Source: Opitutia bacterium Tous-C1TDCM
GTDB taxonomy: Bacteria > Verrucomicrobiota > Verrucomicrobiia > Opitutales > Opitutaceae
Direction: 5' to 3'
Length of the DNA: 34,312 nt
Assembly: GCA_002288455.1 (NCBI GenBank)
Contig: NEUS01000033.1
Span: forward strand, 1-34,312
A model generated the notes under the pieces. The model had not been told where the DNA came from. It saw only the letters and a list, made by a program, of their open reading frames with translations, and searched no databases. Position numbers and translations under genes: made by a program. Of this stretch, positions 7,497 through 17,763 are shown piece by piece; the stretch's first letter is position 1, and each line of letters begins with the position of its first letter.

Positions 7497-8059
7497 GCGC
7501 GCAGGGCCGCGGCGACGCGGACGAGTTCGGCGGCGACCGCCGCGGCAGACTGACGCGGACGTTCCTCGAGCAGCGCGCCGTCGGGCCCGAAGGCCTTGTG
7601 CGCGGCGGGCAGAATGCATTGCGCGGGAATCACGTGGCAGCCGAGGTGCGTGAGCAGGGCGCGGGCCGCCGTCATGGACCGGATGCCGCCGAAGGCGCCG
7701 GGCGAGGCCGACACGACCGCGGCGACCTTGCCGGCAAAGGGATCGTCGTCGGCGCGGGTGCACCAATCGATCGTGTTCTTCAGCAGCGGCGTGAGCTGCG
7801 AATTGTACTCCGGCGAGGCGATGAGCAGCGCGTCGTGCCCGCGCAGCAGGGCGATGAGGCGGACGGCGTTGTCCGGCAGGCCGGAGGCGTCCTCGAGGTC
7901 GCCGTGGTAAAGCGGCAGGACGTAGTCGTTGAGATCGACGAGCGTGGTTTCCCCGCCGGCGGCGCGGACGGCCGCGACGACGGCGGCGAGCAGCTTGCGG
8001 TTGAGCGATTCGCGGCGGGCGCTGCCGGCGAATGCGACGATACGCGGGGCGGTGGGCAT
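7493..8059 (-). CDS. NAD(P)H-dependent FMN reductase
   Basis: 188 residues from ATG 8059, chosen because the family begins here (MPTAPRIVAFAGSARRES); the open frame upstream shows no similarity. It is a flavodoxin-fold NAD(P)H:FMN/quinone reductase of the SsuE/ArsH-like type. GSARRESLN (about residues 11-19) is the phosphate loop for FMN, SPEYN at about 81-85 is the family signature, and LKNTIDWCTR follows as usual. Length is normal for the family. It lies 85 bp after valS on the same strand and overlaps the hydrolase start by 4 bp. The electron acceptor cannot be predicted. Confidence 0.92.
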   Translation of the reverse strand: MPTAPRIVAFAGSARRESLNRKLLAAVVAAVRAAGGETTLVDLNDYVLPLYHGDLEDASGLPDNAVRLIALLRGHDALLIASPEYNSQLTPLLKNTIDWCTRADDDPFAGKVAAVVSASPGAFGGIRSMTAARALLTHLGCHVIPAQCILPAAHKAFGPDGALLEERPRQSAAAVAAELVRVAAALRA

Positions 8060-8144
8060 TCGCGCAAGGAAGCAGGGCGCGGGCCGACGGCAAGCGCCGC
8101 GCACAAGGCGCCGGACCGGGACAAGCACCGGCCGGCGCGACGGT

Positions 8145-10877
8145 TCAACCGAGGGACTTGAGCAGGCGCTCGAGCTCGGTGCGTTTCGCCTGCTGCTCGG
8201 CCAGCTGCTTGCGCGCGCCCTCGAGCACCGCCGGCGGGGCCTTGCTCACGAACGCCTGGTTCGAGAGCCGGGCTTCGGTGCCGGCGATGTGTTTCGAGAT
8301 CTGCTCCAGCTCCTTGGCGAGGCGGACCTTCTCGGCGCCGACGTCGACGGTCGAGGCGAGGTCGAGGTACACCGTGCCGAGCGGCGAGACGGCGGCGGGG
8401 GCGCCCTCGACCTGTTCCCGGCGGGTGAGTTCGGCGGCGCCGACCATGCGGACGAGTTTGCTCAGGTTGCCGGCGACCACGGCCCATTCGGCGTCGCCGG
8501 CGGTGACGATGAATTTCACGTCGCGGCGGCTGGCGAGGTTGTGCTCGGCCTTGAGGGCACGGGTGATCGAGACGAAGGCCTTCAGCTTCTCGACCGCGGC
8601 GACGGCGGCGAGATCGAGCACGAGTCCGCGGCCGTACGAGGACGTCGCGAGGTGGGACGCGTTTTCCAGCCGGACCTCCTCGATGAACGTGCCCGCCGCG
8701 CCGTAGCCGAGCTGGTGCCACAGTTCCTCGGTGATGTAGGGGATAAACGGATGCAGCAGCAGCAGCGTCTGCCGCAGCACGAGGTCCTGGATGGCGAGGC
8801 AGTTTGCCTTGGTGGCGGGATCCTGGAGCTTCGACTTCGAGACCTCGACGTACCAGTCGCAGAAATCGTTCCAGAAGAATCCGTACAAGGCCTGCACCGC
8901 TGCGCTGAACTCGAACGCGAAAAAGCAGCGGTCGACCTCGCGCGTGGCCGCGAGCAGGCGGTCGAGGATGGCGTGGTCGTCGGCATCGAACTGCCCCGGC
9001 TCGACGCGCCGGAGAATCGCCTCGAGGGAGGAATTGTCGCCGGCCTCGCCGCTCATCTGCCGGAAGCGGCAGGCGTTCCACAGCTTGTTGCAGAAGTTCT
9101 TGCCGGTCTCGATGCGGTCTTCCTGGAAGCGGATGTCCTGGCCCTGCGGCGCGATCGAGATGATGCCGAAGCGCAGGCCGTCCGCGCCGTACTTCTCGAT
9201 CAGGTCGAGCGGGTCGGGCGAATTGCCGAGGGACTTCGACATCTTGCGGCCCTGCTGGTCGCGGATGATGCCGGTGAAATAGACGTGCTTGAACGGAATG
9301 CGGCGCTCGATCGGTTCGCCCGGGCGCATGAACTCGAGGCCCGCCATGATCATGCGCGCGACCCAGAAGAAGATGATGTCCGGGCCCGTCACGAGCGTCG
9401 TGGTCGGGTAGAAGTAATCGAGACCCTGCGCCTTCATCTTGGTCTCGTCGGGCCAGCCCATCGTGGCGAAGGGCCAGAGCCAGGAGGAAGCCCAGGTATC
9501 GAGGACGTCGTCTTCCTGGATCCAGTTTTCCGGATCGGCCGGGCCGGCGAGGGAAACGTGCACCTTGGTCGCGTCGGCGAGGTCGGCCTCGGTCAGCTTT
9601 TCCTTGTCCAAGCCTTTCCGATACCAGACCGGAATGCGGTGGCCCCACCACAGCTGGCGGCTGATGCACCAGTCCTGGATGTTCTCGAGCCAGTGGAGGT
9701 AGACTTTGCTCCAGCGCTCGGGGTGGAACTTGATGTGCCCGTCGCGCACCGCGGCCTTGGCCTCCTCGACCTTCGGGTAACGCAACCACCATTGCCACGT
9801 GAGCCGCGGCTCGATCGGGACGTCGGCGCGTTCGGAGTAGCCGACGTTGTTGGCGTAGGCTTCCTCGGCGACGAGGGCGCCGCTTTCTTTGAGGAGCTCC
9901 GCGGCCTTCTTGCGGCCGGCGAAACGGTCGAGCCCGGCGAGCTCGGGGCCGGCGAGATCGTTGAGCGTGCCGTTGGCGTCGAGCACGTCGATGATCGGCA
10001 GGCGGTGGCGACCGCCGATCTCGAAGTCGACCTTGTCGTGCGCAGGCGTGATCTTGAGGGCGCCGGTGCCGAATTCCTTGTCGACGGAGGCGTCGGCGAT
10101 GATCGGGATTTCCGCCGCCGGCCCGAGGGCGCGGCGCACGGTCTTGCCGATCCAGCCTGCGTAGCGCGGATCGTCCGGATGCACGGCAATGGCGACGTCG
10201 CCCGGAATCGTCTCGGGCCGCGTCGTCTTCACTTCCACAAAGAGGCCGGGGGCGTCGGTGCGTTCGTAGCGGACGCGGTAGATCGTGCCGTTGACCGGCT
10301 TCATGATCACTTCCTCGTCGCTGAGCGCGGTCTGCGAAACCGGGCACCAGTTCACCATGCGCTTGCCGCGGTAGATGTGGCCCTTGCGGAACAGGTCCAC
10401 GAAGACGGTGAGCACCGCCTCCGAGTAGTGCGGGTCCATCGTGAACTGGGTGCGGTCCCAATCGCAGGACGCGCCGAGCCGGCGCAGCTGCTCGAGGATA
10501 ATGCCGCCCTTCTCGTGGCGCCATTCCCAGACCTTTTCCAAAAACTTATCCCGCCCGAAGTCGTGCCGCGTTTTCTTCTGCTTGCGCAGTTCGCGTTCCA
10601 CTACCGTCTGCGTGGCGATGCCGGCGTGGTCCGTCCCCGGGAGCCACAGCGCCGACTTGCCCTCGAGGCGGGCGCGGCGGACGAGGATGTCCTGCAACGT
10701 GTTGTTGAGCACGTGCCCCATCGTGAGCACGCCCGTGACATTGGGCGGCGGGATGACGATCGAGTACGGCTCGCGCGCCGGATCGGGTTGGCCGGCAAAG
10801 GCCCGCGCCTCCAGCCAAGCGGCGTACCATTTCTTTTCCACGTCGCGGGGTTCGTAACTCTTGGTGATCTCGGCCAT
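8145..10877 (-). CDS. valS: Valine--tRNA ligase
   Basis: 910 residues from ATG 10877 (MAEITKSYEP). Charges tRNA-Val with valine in the cytoplasm. Class I synthetase motifs are clear: PPPNVTGVLTMGHVLNN with the HIGH-type TMGH at residues 52-55, and KMSKS near residue 545 (GRKMSKSLGN). Between them is the CP1 editing domain (including NWCPVSQTALSDEEV and the PGDVAIAVHPDD region). The C-terminus is the tRNA-binding coiled coil typical of ValRS (about 845-910). Length fits the bacterial family. The frame is open far upstream, but that part covers repeat DNA and has no similarity. The FMN reductase follows after 85 bp. It shares a 313-bp upstream region with divergent glnD. The valine attenuator at 1662 is not linked to this gene. 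Confidence 0.98.
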   Translation of the reverse strand: MAEITKSYEPRDVEKKWYAAWLEARAFAGQPDPAREPYSIVIPPPNVTGVLTMGHVLNNTLQDILVRRARLEGKSALWLPGTDHAGIATQTVVERELRKQKKTRHDFGRDKFLEKVWEWRHEKGGIILEQLRRLGASCDWDRTQFTMDPHYSEAVLTVFVDLFRKGHIYRGKRMVNWCPVSQTALSDEEVIMKPVNGTIYRVRYERTDAPGLFVEVKTTRPETIPGDVAIAVHPDDPRYAGWIGKTVRRALGPAAEIPIIADASVDKEFGTGALKITPAHDKVDFEIGGRHRLPIIDVLDANGTLNDLAGPELAGLDRFAGRKKAAELLKESGALVAEEAYANNVGYSERADVPIEPRLTWQWWLRYPKVEEAKAAVRDGHIKFHPERWSKVYLHWLENIQDWCISRQLWWGHRIPVWYRKGLDKEKLTEADLADATKVHVSLAGPADPENWIQEDDVLDTWASSWLWPFATMGWPDETKMKAQGLDYFYPTTTLVTGPDIIFFWVARMIMAGLEFMRPGEPIERRIPFKHVYFTGIIRDQQGRKMSKSLGNSPDPLDLIEKYGADGLRFGIISIAPQGQDIRFQEDRIETGKNFCNKLWNACRFRQMSGEAGDNSSLEAILRRVEPGQFDADDHAILDRLLAATREVDRCFFAFEFSAAVQALYGFFWNDFCDWYVEVSKSKLQDPATKANCLAIQDLVLRQTLLLLHPFIPYITEELWHQLGYGAAGTFIEEVRLENASHLATSSYGRGLVLDLAAVAAVEKLKAFVSITRALKAEHNLASRRDVKFIVTAGDAEWAVVAGNLSKLVRMVGAAELTRREQVEGAPAAVSPLGTVYLDLASTVDVGAEKVRLAKELEQISKHIAGTEARLSNQAFVSKAPPAVLEGARKQLAEQQAKRTELERLLKSLG

Positions 10878-11190
10878 CGATGGGTGCGGGTTGTGAACCG
10901 CGGACAAAACGGTCCGCCGCAGGACGAGGCAAGTGTTACTTCCCCGCGCGCCGCGGCGCGGCGCGCGGTTAGGCGGTACGGTTCGGAGTTTGGGGTTCGG
11001 AGTTGGGGATATCGGTTTTGGGTTTTGCGTTTTGGGTTTTGGGCCCACGGCGGCCGGGCCGGGACTGAAGTCTCCGGTTTCCGGTTTCCGAATTCCGGTC
11101 TTGGGAGTTTCCGGTTTCCGGTCTCCGCCTTCCGGTTTCGGAAGTTTCCGGCTTTGCGCCGCCGGGCGTTTGCCTTTCACTGGCCCTCCC
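10878..11190. other. valS-glnD divergent upstream region, mostly heptad repeat
   Basis: 313 bp without a gene. The first 100 bp (10878-10980) should hold the valS promoter and perhaps that of glnD; I found no convincing hexamers. From 10981 to 11141 it is one continuous heptad array (separate entry), so the only unique DNA directly before glnD is about 49 bp. Confidence 0.7.
10981..11141. repeat. Heptad array, 23 units in one register, several word types
   Basis: Reading in sevens from 10981 gives gttcgga, gtttggg, gttcgga, gttgggg, atatcgg, then ttttggg words (11016-11043), three degenerate GC-rich heptads, ctccggt/ttccggt words (11072-11099), cttggga, and gtttccg/gtctccg/ccttccg words to 11141. 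The motif changes four times but the 7-nt phase never breaks. Confidence 0.85.
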
Positions 11191-14004
<2,814 letters not shown>

Positions 14005-14039
14005 TTGGAAACCGGAATTCGGAAACCGGAAACCGGACT
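14005..14039. repeat. Heptad array, CCGGAAA type (5 units)
   Basis: ttggaaa, ccggaat, tcggaaa, ccggaaa and ccggact follow in register, starting at the base after the glnD stop codon. This is the complement of the CCGGTTT words elsewhere. Confidence 0.8.
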
Positions 14040-14117
14040 CGGATCGCCCGCAGCCAAGGCCGGTTGTTTCCGCAAGGAGCCGGACTCCTGTGTCTGAATC
14101 GGGGTGACGCGGGACTT

Positions 14118-14131
14118 GCCGGCTAGCCGGC
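14118..14131. promoter_or_regulatory. 14-bp perfect palindrome before the four-helix-bundle gene
   Basis: gccggctagccggc is its own reverse complement. It lies 25 bp before the ATG of the four-helix-bundle gene. It could be an operator or part of a weak hairpin (ttgccg...cggcaa around it); no factor can be named. Confidence 0.35.
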
Positions 14132-14155
14132 CAAAAACGGCAAAGTCGCGGCCGC

Positions 14156-14515
14156 ATGTTCCGCGACACTTTCAAAATCAGGACCAAGGCTTTCGCTTTG
14201 GCCGTCGTAAAACTGGTGGAAGGATTGCCGGCGGATCCCATCGCCCGGACCCTTGGCCTGCAACTGCTTCGTTCCGGCACCTCCGTGGCGGCCAACTTCC
14301 GCGCTGCTGTCCGCGGCCGATCCTCGGCCGAGTTCATCGCAAAAATGGGGATCGTGGAGGAGGAATGCGACGAAACCCTGTTTTGGATCGAACTCCTGGT
14401 GGAATCGGGCCGCATCGCCGCGCCCCGCGCCGTTCCGCTGCTCGCCGAAGGCCATGAAATTCTCGCAATCACCGTCGCGTCGATCAAAACGGCCCGCCGT
14501 GGCCTCCCGCGCTGA
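14156..14515 (+). CDS. Four-helix-bundle protein (S23 / 23S rRNA IVS-type family)
   Basis: 119 residues from ATG 14156. It matches the small four-helix-bundle family first known from intervening sequences of 23S rRNA genes: FALAVVKLVEGLPADPI, then LGLQLLRSGTSVAANFRAA (the R-S-x-x-S-V-A-A-N motif is the best signature), SSAEFIAKMGIVEEECDET and LFWIELLVESG. Here it stands alone, not in an rRNA gene. Related folds include the Avd accessory protein of diversity-generating retroelements, but no reverse transcriptase is present. Function of stand-alone members is unknown. Its last codons overlap the proposed GTG start of the histidine kinase (14499), suggesting coupled translation. Confidence 0.9.
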   Translation: MFRDTFKIRTKAFALAVVKLVEGLPADPIARTLGLQLLRSGTSVAANFRAAVRGRSSAEFIAKMGIVEEECDETLFWIELLVESGRIAAPRAVPLLAEGHEILAITVASIKTARRGLPR

Positions 14516-16292
14516 CAGTTCCGATTCGCCTTCGACCAACGCCGGCTCCGCCCGCACCGAATCCGGTCTCCGGCCTCCGGTTTCCGGTCTCCCAATTCCG
14601 GTTTCCGAAACATCCGCCGAGCTTCTCTACTTCCTCGCCTCCCTCGCCACCCGCACCGAGGACCCCCGCGCCGCCCTGCGTCTCATGCTCGACCGCTTCG
14701 TCGCCCACTTCCGCGCCGACGCCGGCTCCATCGCCCTCCTCAGCCCCGACACCGGCCGACTCGAAACCGAGGTCCAATCCGGCGAGGGCAACGACTCCTT
14801 CTCCCACGGCCTGAAACTCGGCCACGGCATCACCGGTTGGTGCGTGCTCAACCGCCGCTCCCTCCTCGTCGCCGACGTCACTTTCGAACCCCGCTACATC
14901 GCCGTCCGCGCCTCCGCCCGTTGCGAGATGGCCGCGCCCATGGTGGACGGCGAACAGATCGTCGGCGTCATCGATCTCGAGAGCGACCGCGTCGGCGGCT
15001 TCACCCCCGCCGACCTCAAGCAGCTCGAACTCTTCGCCGCCGAAGCCGCCCGCGTGCTCCAGCGGCTCTGGCAACTCGGCCACCTGCGCTCCAAGGCCCG
15101 CCAACTCGAATCCCTCATCACCGCCGGCCAATCCCTCGTCACCAAACTCGAGCAGCAGGACCTCTTCGACACCCTCACCCACGAAGCCCGCCACACCCTC
15201 GAGGCCCGCGCCTGCGCGCTCTACCTGCACCAACCCGCCAAGGGCACGGTCCGCTGCGCCTCCTTCGCCAACGCCGCCGCCGCCAAGCCCCCCGCCGGCG
15301 AACTGCCGATGGACTCCTGCCTCGTCGCCGCCGCCATCCACACCCGCCGGCAAGTCGCGTTTCCCGACATCCAATCGCCCGAGTACCGCGAACTCCTCGA
15401 TCTCCCGGACGATCCCACCCTCCGCTCCGTCCTCGTCGCCCCCATGCTCTTCGAGGGCGAAGTCCTCGGTGTCGTCGCCGTGTTCACCGACCGCCTCCAC
15501 CGCTTCGACAACGACGAGAAACGCCTCTGCGCCGCCCTCGCCAGCCTCGCCGCCGTGGCCCTGCAAAACGCCCGCCTCTACGCGCGCGTCTTCCAAAGCG
15601 AGGACGTCCTCCGCAAAAACGAACGCCTCACCACCCTCGGCCTGCTCGCCGCCGAGATCGCCCACGAGATCCGCAATCCCCTCACCGTGCTCAAACTCCT
15701 GCACGGCGGCCTTGGCGTCGATTTCGCGGCAGGCGATCCGCGCCGCACCGACATGCGCGTCATCGGCGAGAAGCTCGACCAGCTCGAATCCATCGTCACC
15801 CGCGTCCTCAGTTTCGCGAAAGCCCCGTCGAGCCTCCACTCCCGCTGGTCCGTCAACGACATCGTCGAAGACACCCTCGTCCTCGTCCGCCTCAAACTCG
15901 CGCAGAGCAAGGTCAGCGTCCGCGTCGAGGCCCCGCCCCGCCCGCTCTACGTCGACGCCCACAAGGGCCAGATCCAGCAGGTCCTGCTCAACCTCCTGAT
16001 CAACGCCACCCACGCCATGCCCGACGGCGGCACCATCACGATCCGCCTCGCCGCCGAGGACCGCCCCGGCGCCCACTTCCTCCTCGTCGATCTCGCCGAC
16101 ACCGGCACCGGCGTCGCCGAAGCCATCCGCGAACGCATCTTCGATTCGTTCCTCTCCGGCCGGCCCGACGGCACCGGCCTCGGCCTCGCCATCGCGAAAC
16201 GCATTCTCCTCAGCCACCACGGCGACATCACCCTCCTCCACACCAGCCCCGCCGGTACGACGATGCGCGTCACCCTCCCCCTCGCGAAATAG
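14499..16292 (+). CDS. Orphan sensor histidine kinase with two GAF domains
   Basis: 597 residues if started at GTG 14499, which overlaps the preceding gene by 17 bp; the next in-frame ATG (LMLDRF) would cut into the first GAF domain. No membrane segment, so it is a cytoplasmic sensor. GAF1 spans about 40-190 (ADAGSIALLSPDTGRLE, GHGITGWCVLNRRSLLV) and GAF2 about 210-360. HisKA has AAEIAHEIRNPLTV with phosphoacceptor His389. HATPase has the N box LLINATHAM (about 500), DTGTGV and GTGLGLAIAKRI. No response regulator lies nearby, so the partner is unknown. Residues 22-37 (SGLRPPVSGLPIPVSE) are encoded by heptad repeat DNA and form a heptapeptide repeat, so the N-terminus looks like repeat captured into the frame. 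Confidence 0.9.
   Translation: MASRADSSDSPSTNAGSARTESGLRPPVSGLPIPVSETSAELLYFLASLATRTEDPRAALRLMLDRFVAHFRADAGSIALLSPDTGRLETEVQSGEGNDSFSHGLKLGHGITGWCVLNRRSLLVADVTFEPRYIAVRASARCEMAAPMVDGEQIVGVIDLESDRVGGFTPADLKQLELFAAEAARVLQRLWQLGHLRSKARQLESLITAGQSLVTKLEQQDLFDTLTHEARHTLEARACALYLHQPAKGTVRCASFANAAAAKPPAGELPMDSCLVAAAIHTRRQVAFPDIQSPEYRELLDLPDDPTLRSVLVAPMLFEGEVLGVVAVFTDRLHRFDNDEKRLCAALASLAAVALQNARLYARVFQSEDVLRKNERLTTLGLLAAEIAHEIRNPLTVLKLLHGGLGVDFAAGDPRRTDMRVIGEKLDQLESIVTRVLSFAKAPSSLHSRWSVNDIVEDTLVLVRLKLAQSKVSVRVEAPPRPLYVDAHKGQIQQVLLNLLINATHAMPDGGTITIRLAAEDRPGAHFLLVDLADTGTGVAEAIRERIFDSFLSGRPDGTGLGLAIAKRILLSHHGDITLLHTSPAGTTMRVTLPLAK
14562..14610. repeat. Heptad array inside the histidine kinase coding sequence (7 units)
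   Basis: tccggtc, tccggcc, tccggtt, tccggtc, tcccaat, tccggtt and tccgaaa follow in register. The words equal those in gene-free arrays at 17688-17757 and 11072-11099, but here they are translated before GAF1. Three units (21 nt) give seven residues. Confidence 0.85.
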
Positions 16293-16293
16293 G

Positions 16294-16321
16294 CTGCCCG
16301 GAAGGGCAGGTTTTGGGTTTT
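16294..16321 (+). terminator. Probable terminator of the histidine kinase gene
   Basis: ctgccc (16294-16299) and gggcag (16304-16309) pair around the loop ggaa directly after the TAG stop, followed by gttttgggtttt. The T-tract is interrupted and also forms the first units of a heptad array, so strength is uncertain. Confidence 0.55.
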
Positions 16322-16582
16322 GAGTTTTGGGTCTGGAAGACGGGAGGTTCGGAGTTCGGAGTTCGGAGTTCGGAGTTTCCGCGCCCGGGATTCTCTGTCG
16401 GCCTGTTTTCCGCTTTCCCTATTTCCCAATTCTCCGATTTCCCAATTTTCCGGACTCCGGTTTCCGCACTCCGGTTTTCCAATTTCCCGCTTTCCCGCTT
16501 TCCCAATTTTCACCTTTCGCCTTCCGCCTTTCCCCGTTTCCCAATTTTCTTCTTTCCCTCTTTCTTCTTTTCCGCCCCCGCC
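16310..16582. repeat. Heptad-rich intergenic array filling the kinase-membrane protein gap
   Basis: The first ten units (16310-16379) are in perfect register: gttttgg/gttttga words, two transitional heptads, then aggttcg, three gagttcg and gagtttc. After about ten looser units, 16450-16477 is ccggact, ccggttt, ccgcact, ccggttt in the same register, and 16513-16533 is cctttcg, ccttccg, cctttcc, again in register. Thirty-nine sevens reach 16582, one base before the c that precedes the next ATG. Between the clear blocks are cccaatttt and tttcccgc phrases with 7-8 nt spacing. Confidence 0.75.
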
Positions 16583-16583
16583 C

Positions 16584-16796
16584 ATGTCTTCCGATCCCGC
16601 CAAGACCGCCCAAGAACGCGAAAAACTCCGCCGCACCGTCTTGATTTTGGCGCCCGTGCTCATCTTGGCCGGAATCGCGATTCTGCTGTTTCTCGAACGC
16701 ATGCCGCTACCTCTGCGGCTGCTCACCGGCCTCGGCGACATCGTCGTCGGCCTCGTGCTGCTCGTGCTCCTGAAACAGAAGTATTTCGAGAAGTAG
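16584..16796 (+). CDS. Small membrane protein (70 aa), unknown
   Basis: 70 residues from ATG 16584. A charged N-terminus (AKTAQEREKLRR) is followed by two hydrophobic segments, TVLILAPVLILAGIAILLFLE (about 18-38) and LLTGLGDIVVGLVLLVLL (about 46-63), and a basic end KQKYFEK. This suggests a helical hairpin in the inner membrane with both ends in the cytoplasm. No family recognised. Directly upstream is pyrimidine-rich repeat DNA with no purine-rich ribosome binding site, which is odd for an expressed gene. The ORF is open upstream, but that part is translated repeat. Confidence 0.6.
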   Translation: MSSDPAKTAQEREKLRRTVLILAPVLILAGIAILLFLERMPLPLRLLTGLGDIVVGLVLLVLLKQKYFEK

Positions 16797-16812
16797 AACG
16801 GACGGAGGCGGG

Positions 16813-17001
16813 GCGGTAAGCGGTAAGCGGAAAGCTTTCAGCGATCAGCCCTCCGCGGTCGGCCATCATTGATCGGCCTCCGGCAACTCCGACCCCCGAA
16901 CTCAGATCCAGGCCGCCACCCCAAAACCCAAAACGCAAAACCCTAAACCCGCGGCCGCCGGCCAGAGCTTACCGCTTAAAGCTTTCCGCTTACCGCCCCT
17001 A
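16813..17001. repeat. Unbroken heptad array of 27 units between two genes
   Basis: Every base from 16813 to 17001 reads in one 7-nt register. Units 1-8 mostly begin GC (gcggtaa twice, gcggaaa, gctttca, gcgatca, gccctcc, gcggtcg, gccatca). Middle units are degenerate. Units 16-20 are accccaa, aacccaa, aacgcaa, aacccta, aacccgc. Units 23-27 are gcttacc, gcttaaa, gctttcc, gcttacc, gccccta. The last unit contains the stop codon (TAG, minus strand) of the ACT-domain gene. The two ends are inverted relative to each other (ggggcggtaagcgg at 16810-16823 against ccgcttaccgcccc at 16986-16999). Confidence 0.88.
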
Positions 17002-17541
17002 GCGATTCGCGCCCGTTAAGGGCGCAAGCTTCACATCCACCATCAAGTCGGCCGCGATCTGTTCGAGATCGGCGCGCACCGCCGCGAGCTTCACGGCCGG
17101 CGGAATGAAGACCGTCGCCCGCGCCTGAAACAACACGCCGCCGTCCATCGGCGCATTCACGCGCTCCGACGCCAGCTCCTCCACATTCACGCCGTGGGCC
17201 GCGAACACGCCCGACACGCTGCGCAAAATCCCGGGCCGATCCGTGCCCACCAATTCGAGCGTCACGAGCGTCCCGCCCGCCGGCACCGCGCCCGCCGCCG
17301 CGCCTTCCGCGTGGATGATCACGCGCAAACCGTCGACCTCGAGCGTGCGCAACGCGTTGACCAATTCGTCGCGCCGCTCCCGCGGCACCTCGACGCGCAA
17401 AATGCCCGCGAACTGCCCGCCCAGCCGGCACATCCGGCTCTCGAGCCAATTGCCGCCGTGGTCCGCCACGCGCGCCGCCACCATCTGCACCAGACCGGGC
17501 CGATCCGCCCCGATCACCGTCATCACCAGAGTTGCAAGCAT
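16999..17541 (-). CDS. Two-ACT-domain regulator, GcvR-like
   Basis: 180 residues from ATG 17541 (MLATLVMTVIGADRPGLVQ). An upstream in-frame ATG at 17631 would add 30 residues, but that part is translated CCGGTTT repeat, so it is rejected. Two ACT domains are clear: the first starts VMTVIGADRPGLVQMVAARV with the classic G-A-D-R-P-G turn, the second LVTLELVGTDRPGILRSVSGVF. The arrangement and size match the glycine cleavage repressor GcvR family and related ACT-ACT proteins, thought to act by binding amino acids and partner proteins rather than DNA. The exact ligand is unknown. The stop codon falls in the last unit of the 16813-17001 heptad array. Confidence 0.85.
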   Translation of the reverse strand: MLATLVMTVIGADRPGLVQMVAARVADHGGNWLESRMCRLGGQFAGILRVEVPRERRDELVNALRTLEVDGLRVIIHAEGAAAGAVPAGGTLVTLELVGTDRPGILRSVSGVFAAHGVNVEELASERVNAPMDGGVLFQARATVFIPPAVKLAAVRADLEQIAADLMVDVKLAPLTGANR

Positions 17542-17600
17542 GCGCGCCACGCAAGCCGCCGCCCCGGGCTCCCGCAACGAGAAACCGGACCGCGATAAAA

Positions 17601-17628
17601 CCGGAATGCGGAAACCGGAGACCGGAAA
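17601..17628. repeat. Heptad array, CCGGAAA type (4 units)
   Basis: ccggaat, gcggaaa, ccggaga and ccggaaa follow in register, 60 bp upstream of the ACT-domain gene. Orientation is opposite to the TCCGGTT words at 17688-17757, giving a potential stem between the two blocks. Confidence 0.75.
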
Positions 17629-17687
17629 CACCCGCCACCCGCACGCCCCCGACCACGCACCGATTTCCCGTCGCCGATTCCGGAGTT

Positions 17688-17757
17688 TCCGGTTTCCGGT
17701 CGCCGAATTCCGGTCTCCGGTTTTGAATCTCCGGTTTCCGAACTCCGGTTTCCGGTC
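17688..17757. repeat. Heptad array, TCCGGTT type (10 units)
   Basis: tccggtt, tccggtc, gccgaat, tccggtc, tccggtt, ttgaatc, tccggtt, tccgaac, tccggtt and tccggtc follow without a phase break and end seven bases before the stop codon of the HNH gene. Confidence 0.88.
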
Positions 17758-17763
17758 TTCTAC

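Noticed and set aside
8145..10877. Link between the valine attenuator and valS
   Set aside because: valS lies more than 6 kb away on the opposite strand, so the attenuator cannot control it in cis.
14043..14155. tRNA or small RNA gene
   Set aside because: A few short stems are present but no cloverleaf, anticodon arm or T-loop consensus could be fitted.
14484..16241. 585-codon minus-strand ORF
   Set aside because: Antisense to the histidine kinase, with Gly/Glu/Ala-rich shadow composition.
16813..17001. CRISPR array
   Set aside because: Unit length is 7 nt with no conserved repeat/spacer alternation, and no cas gene is present.
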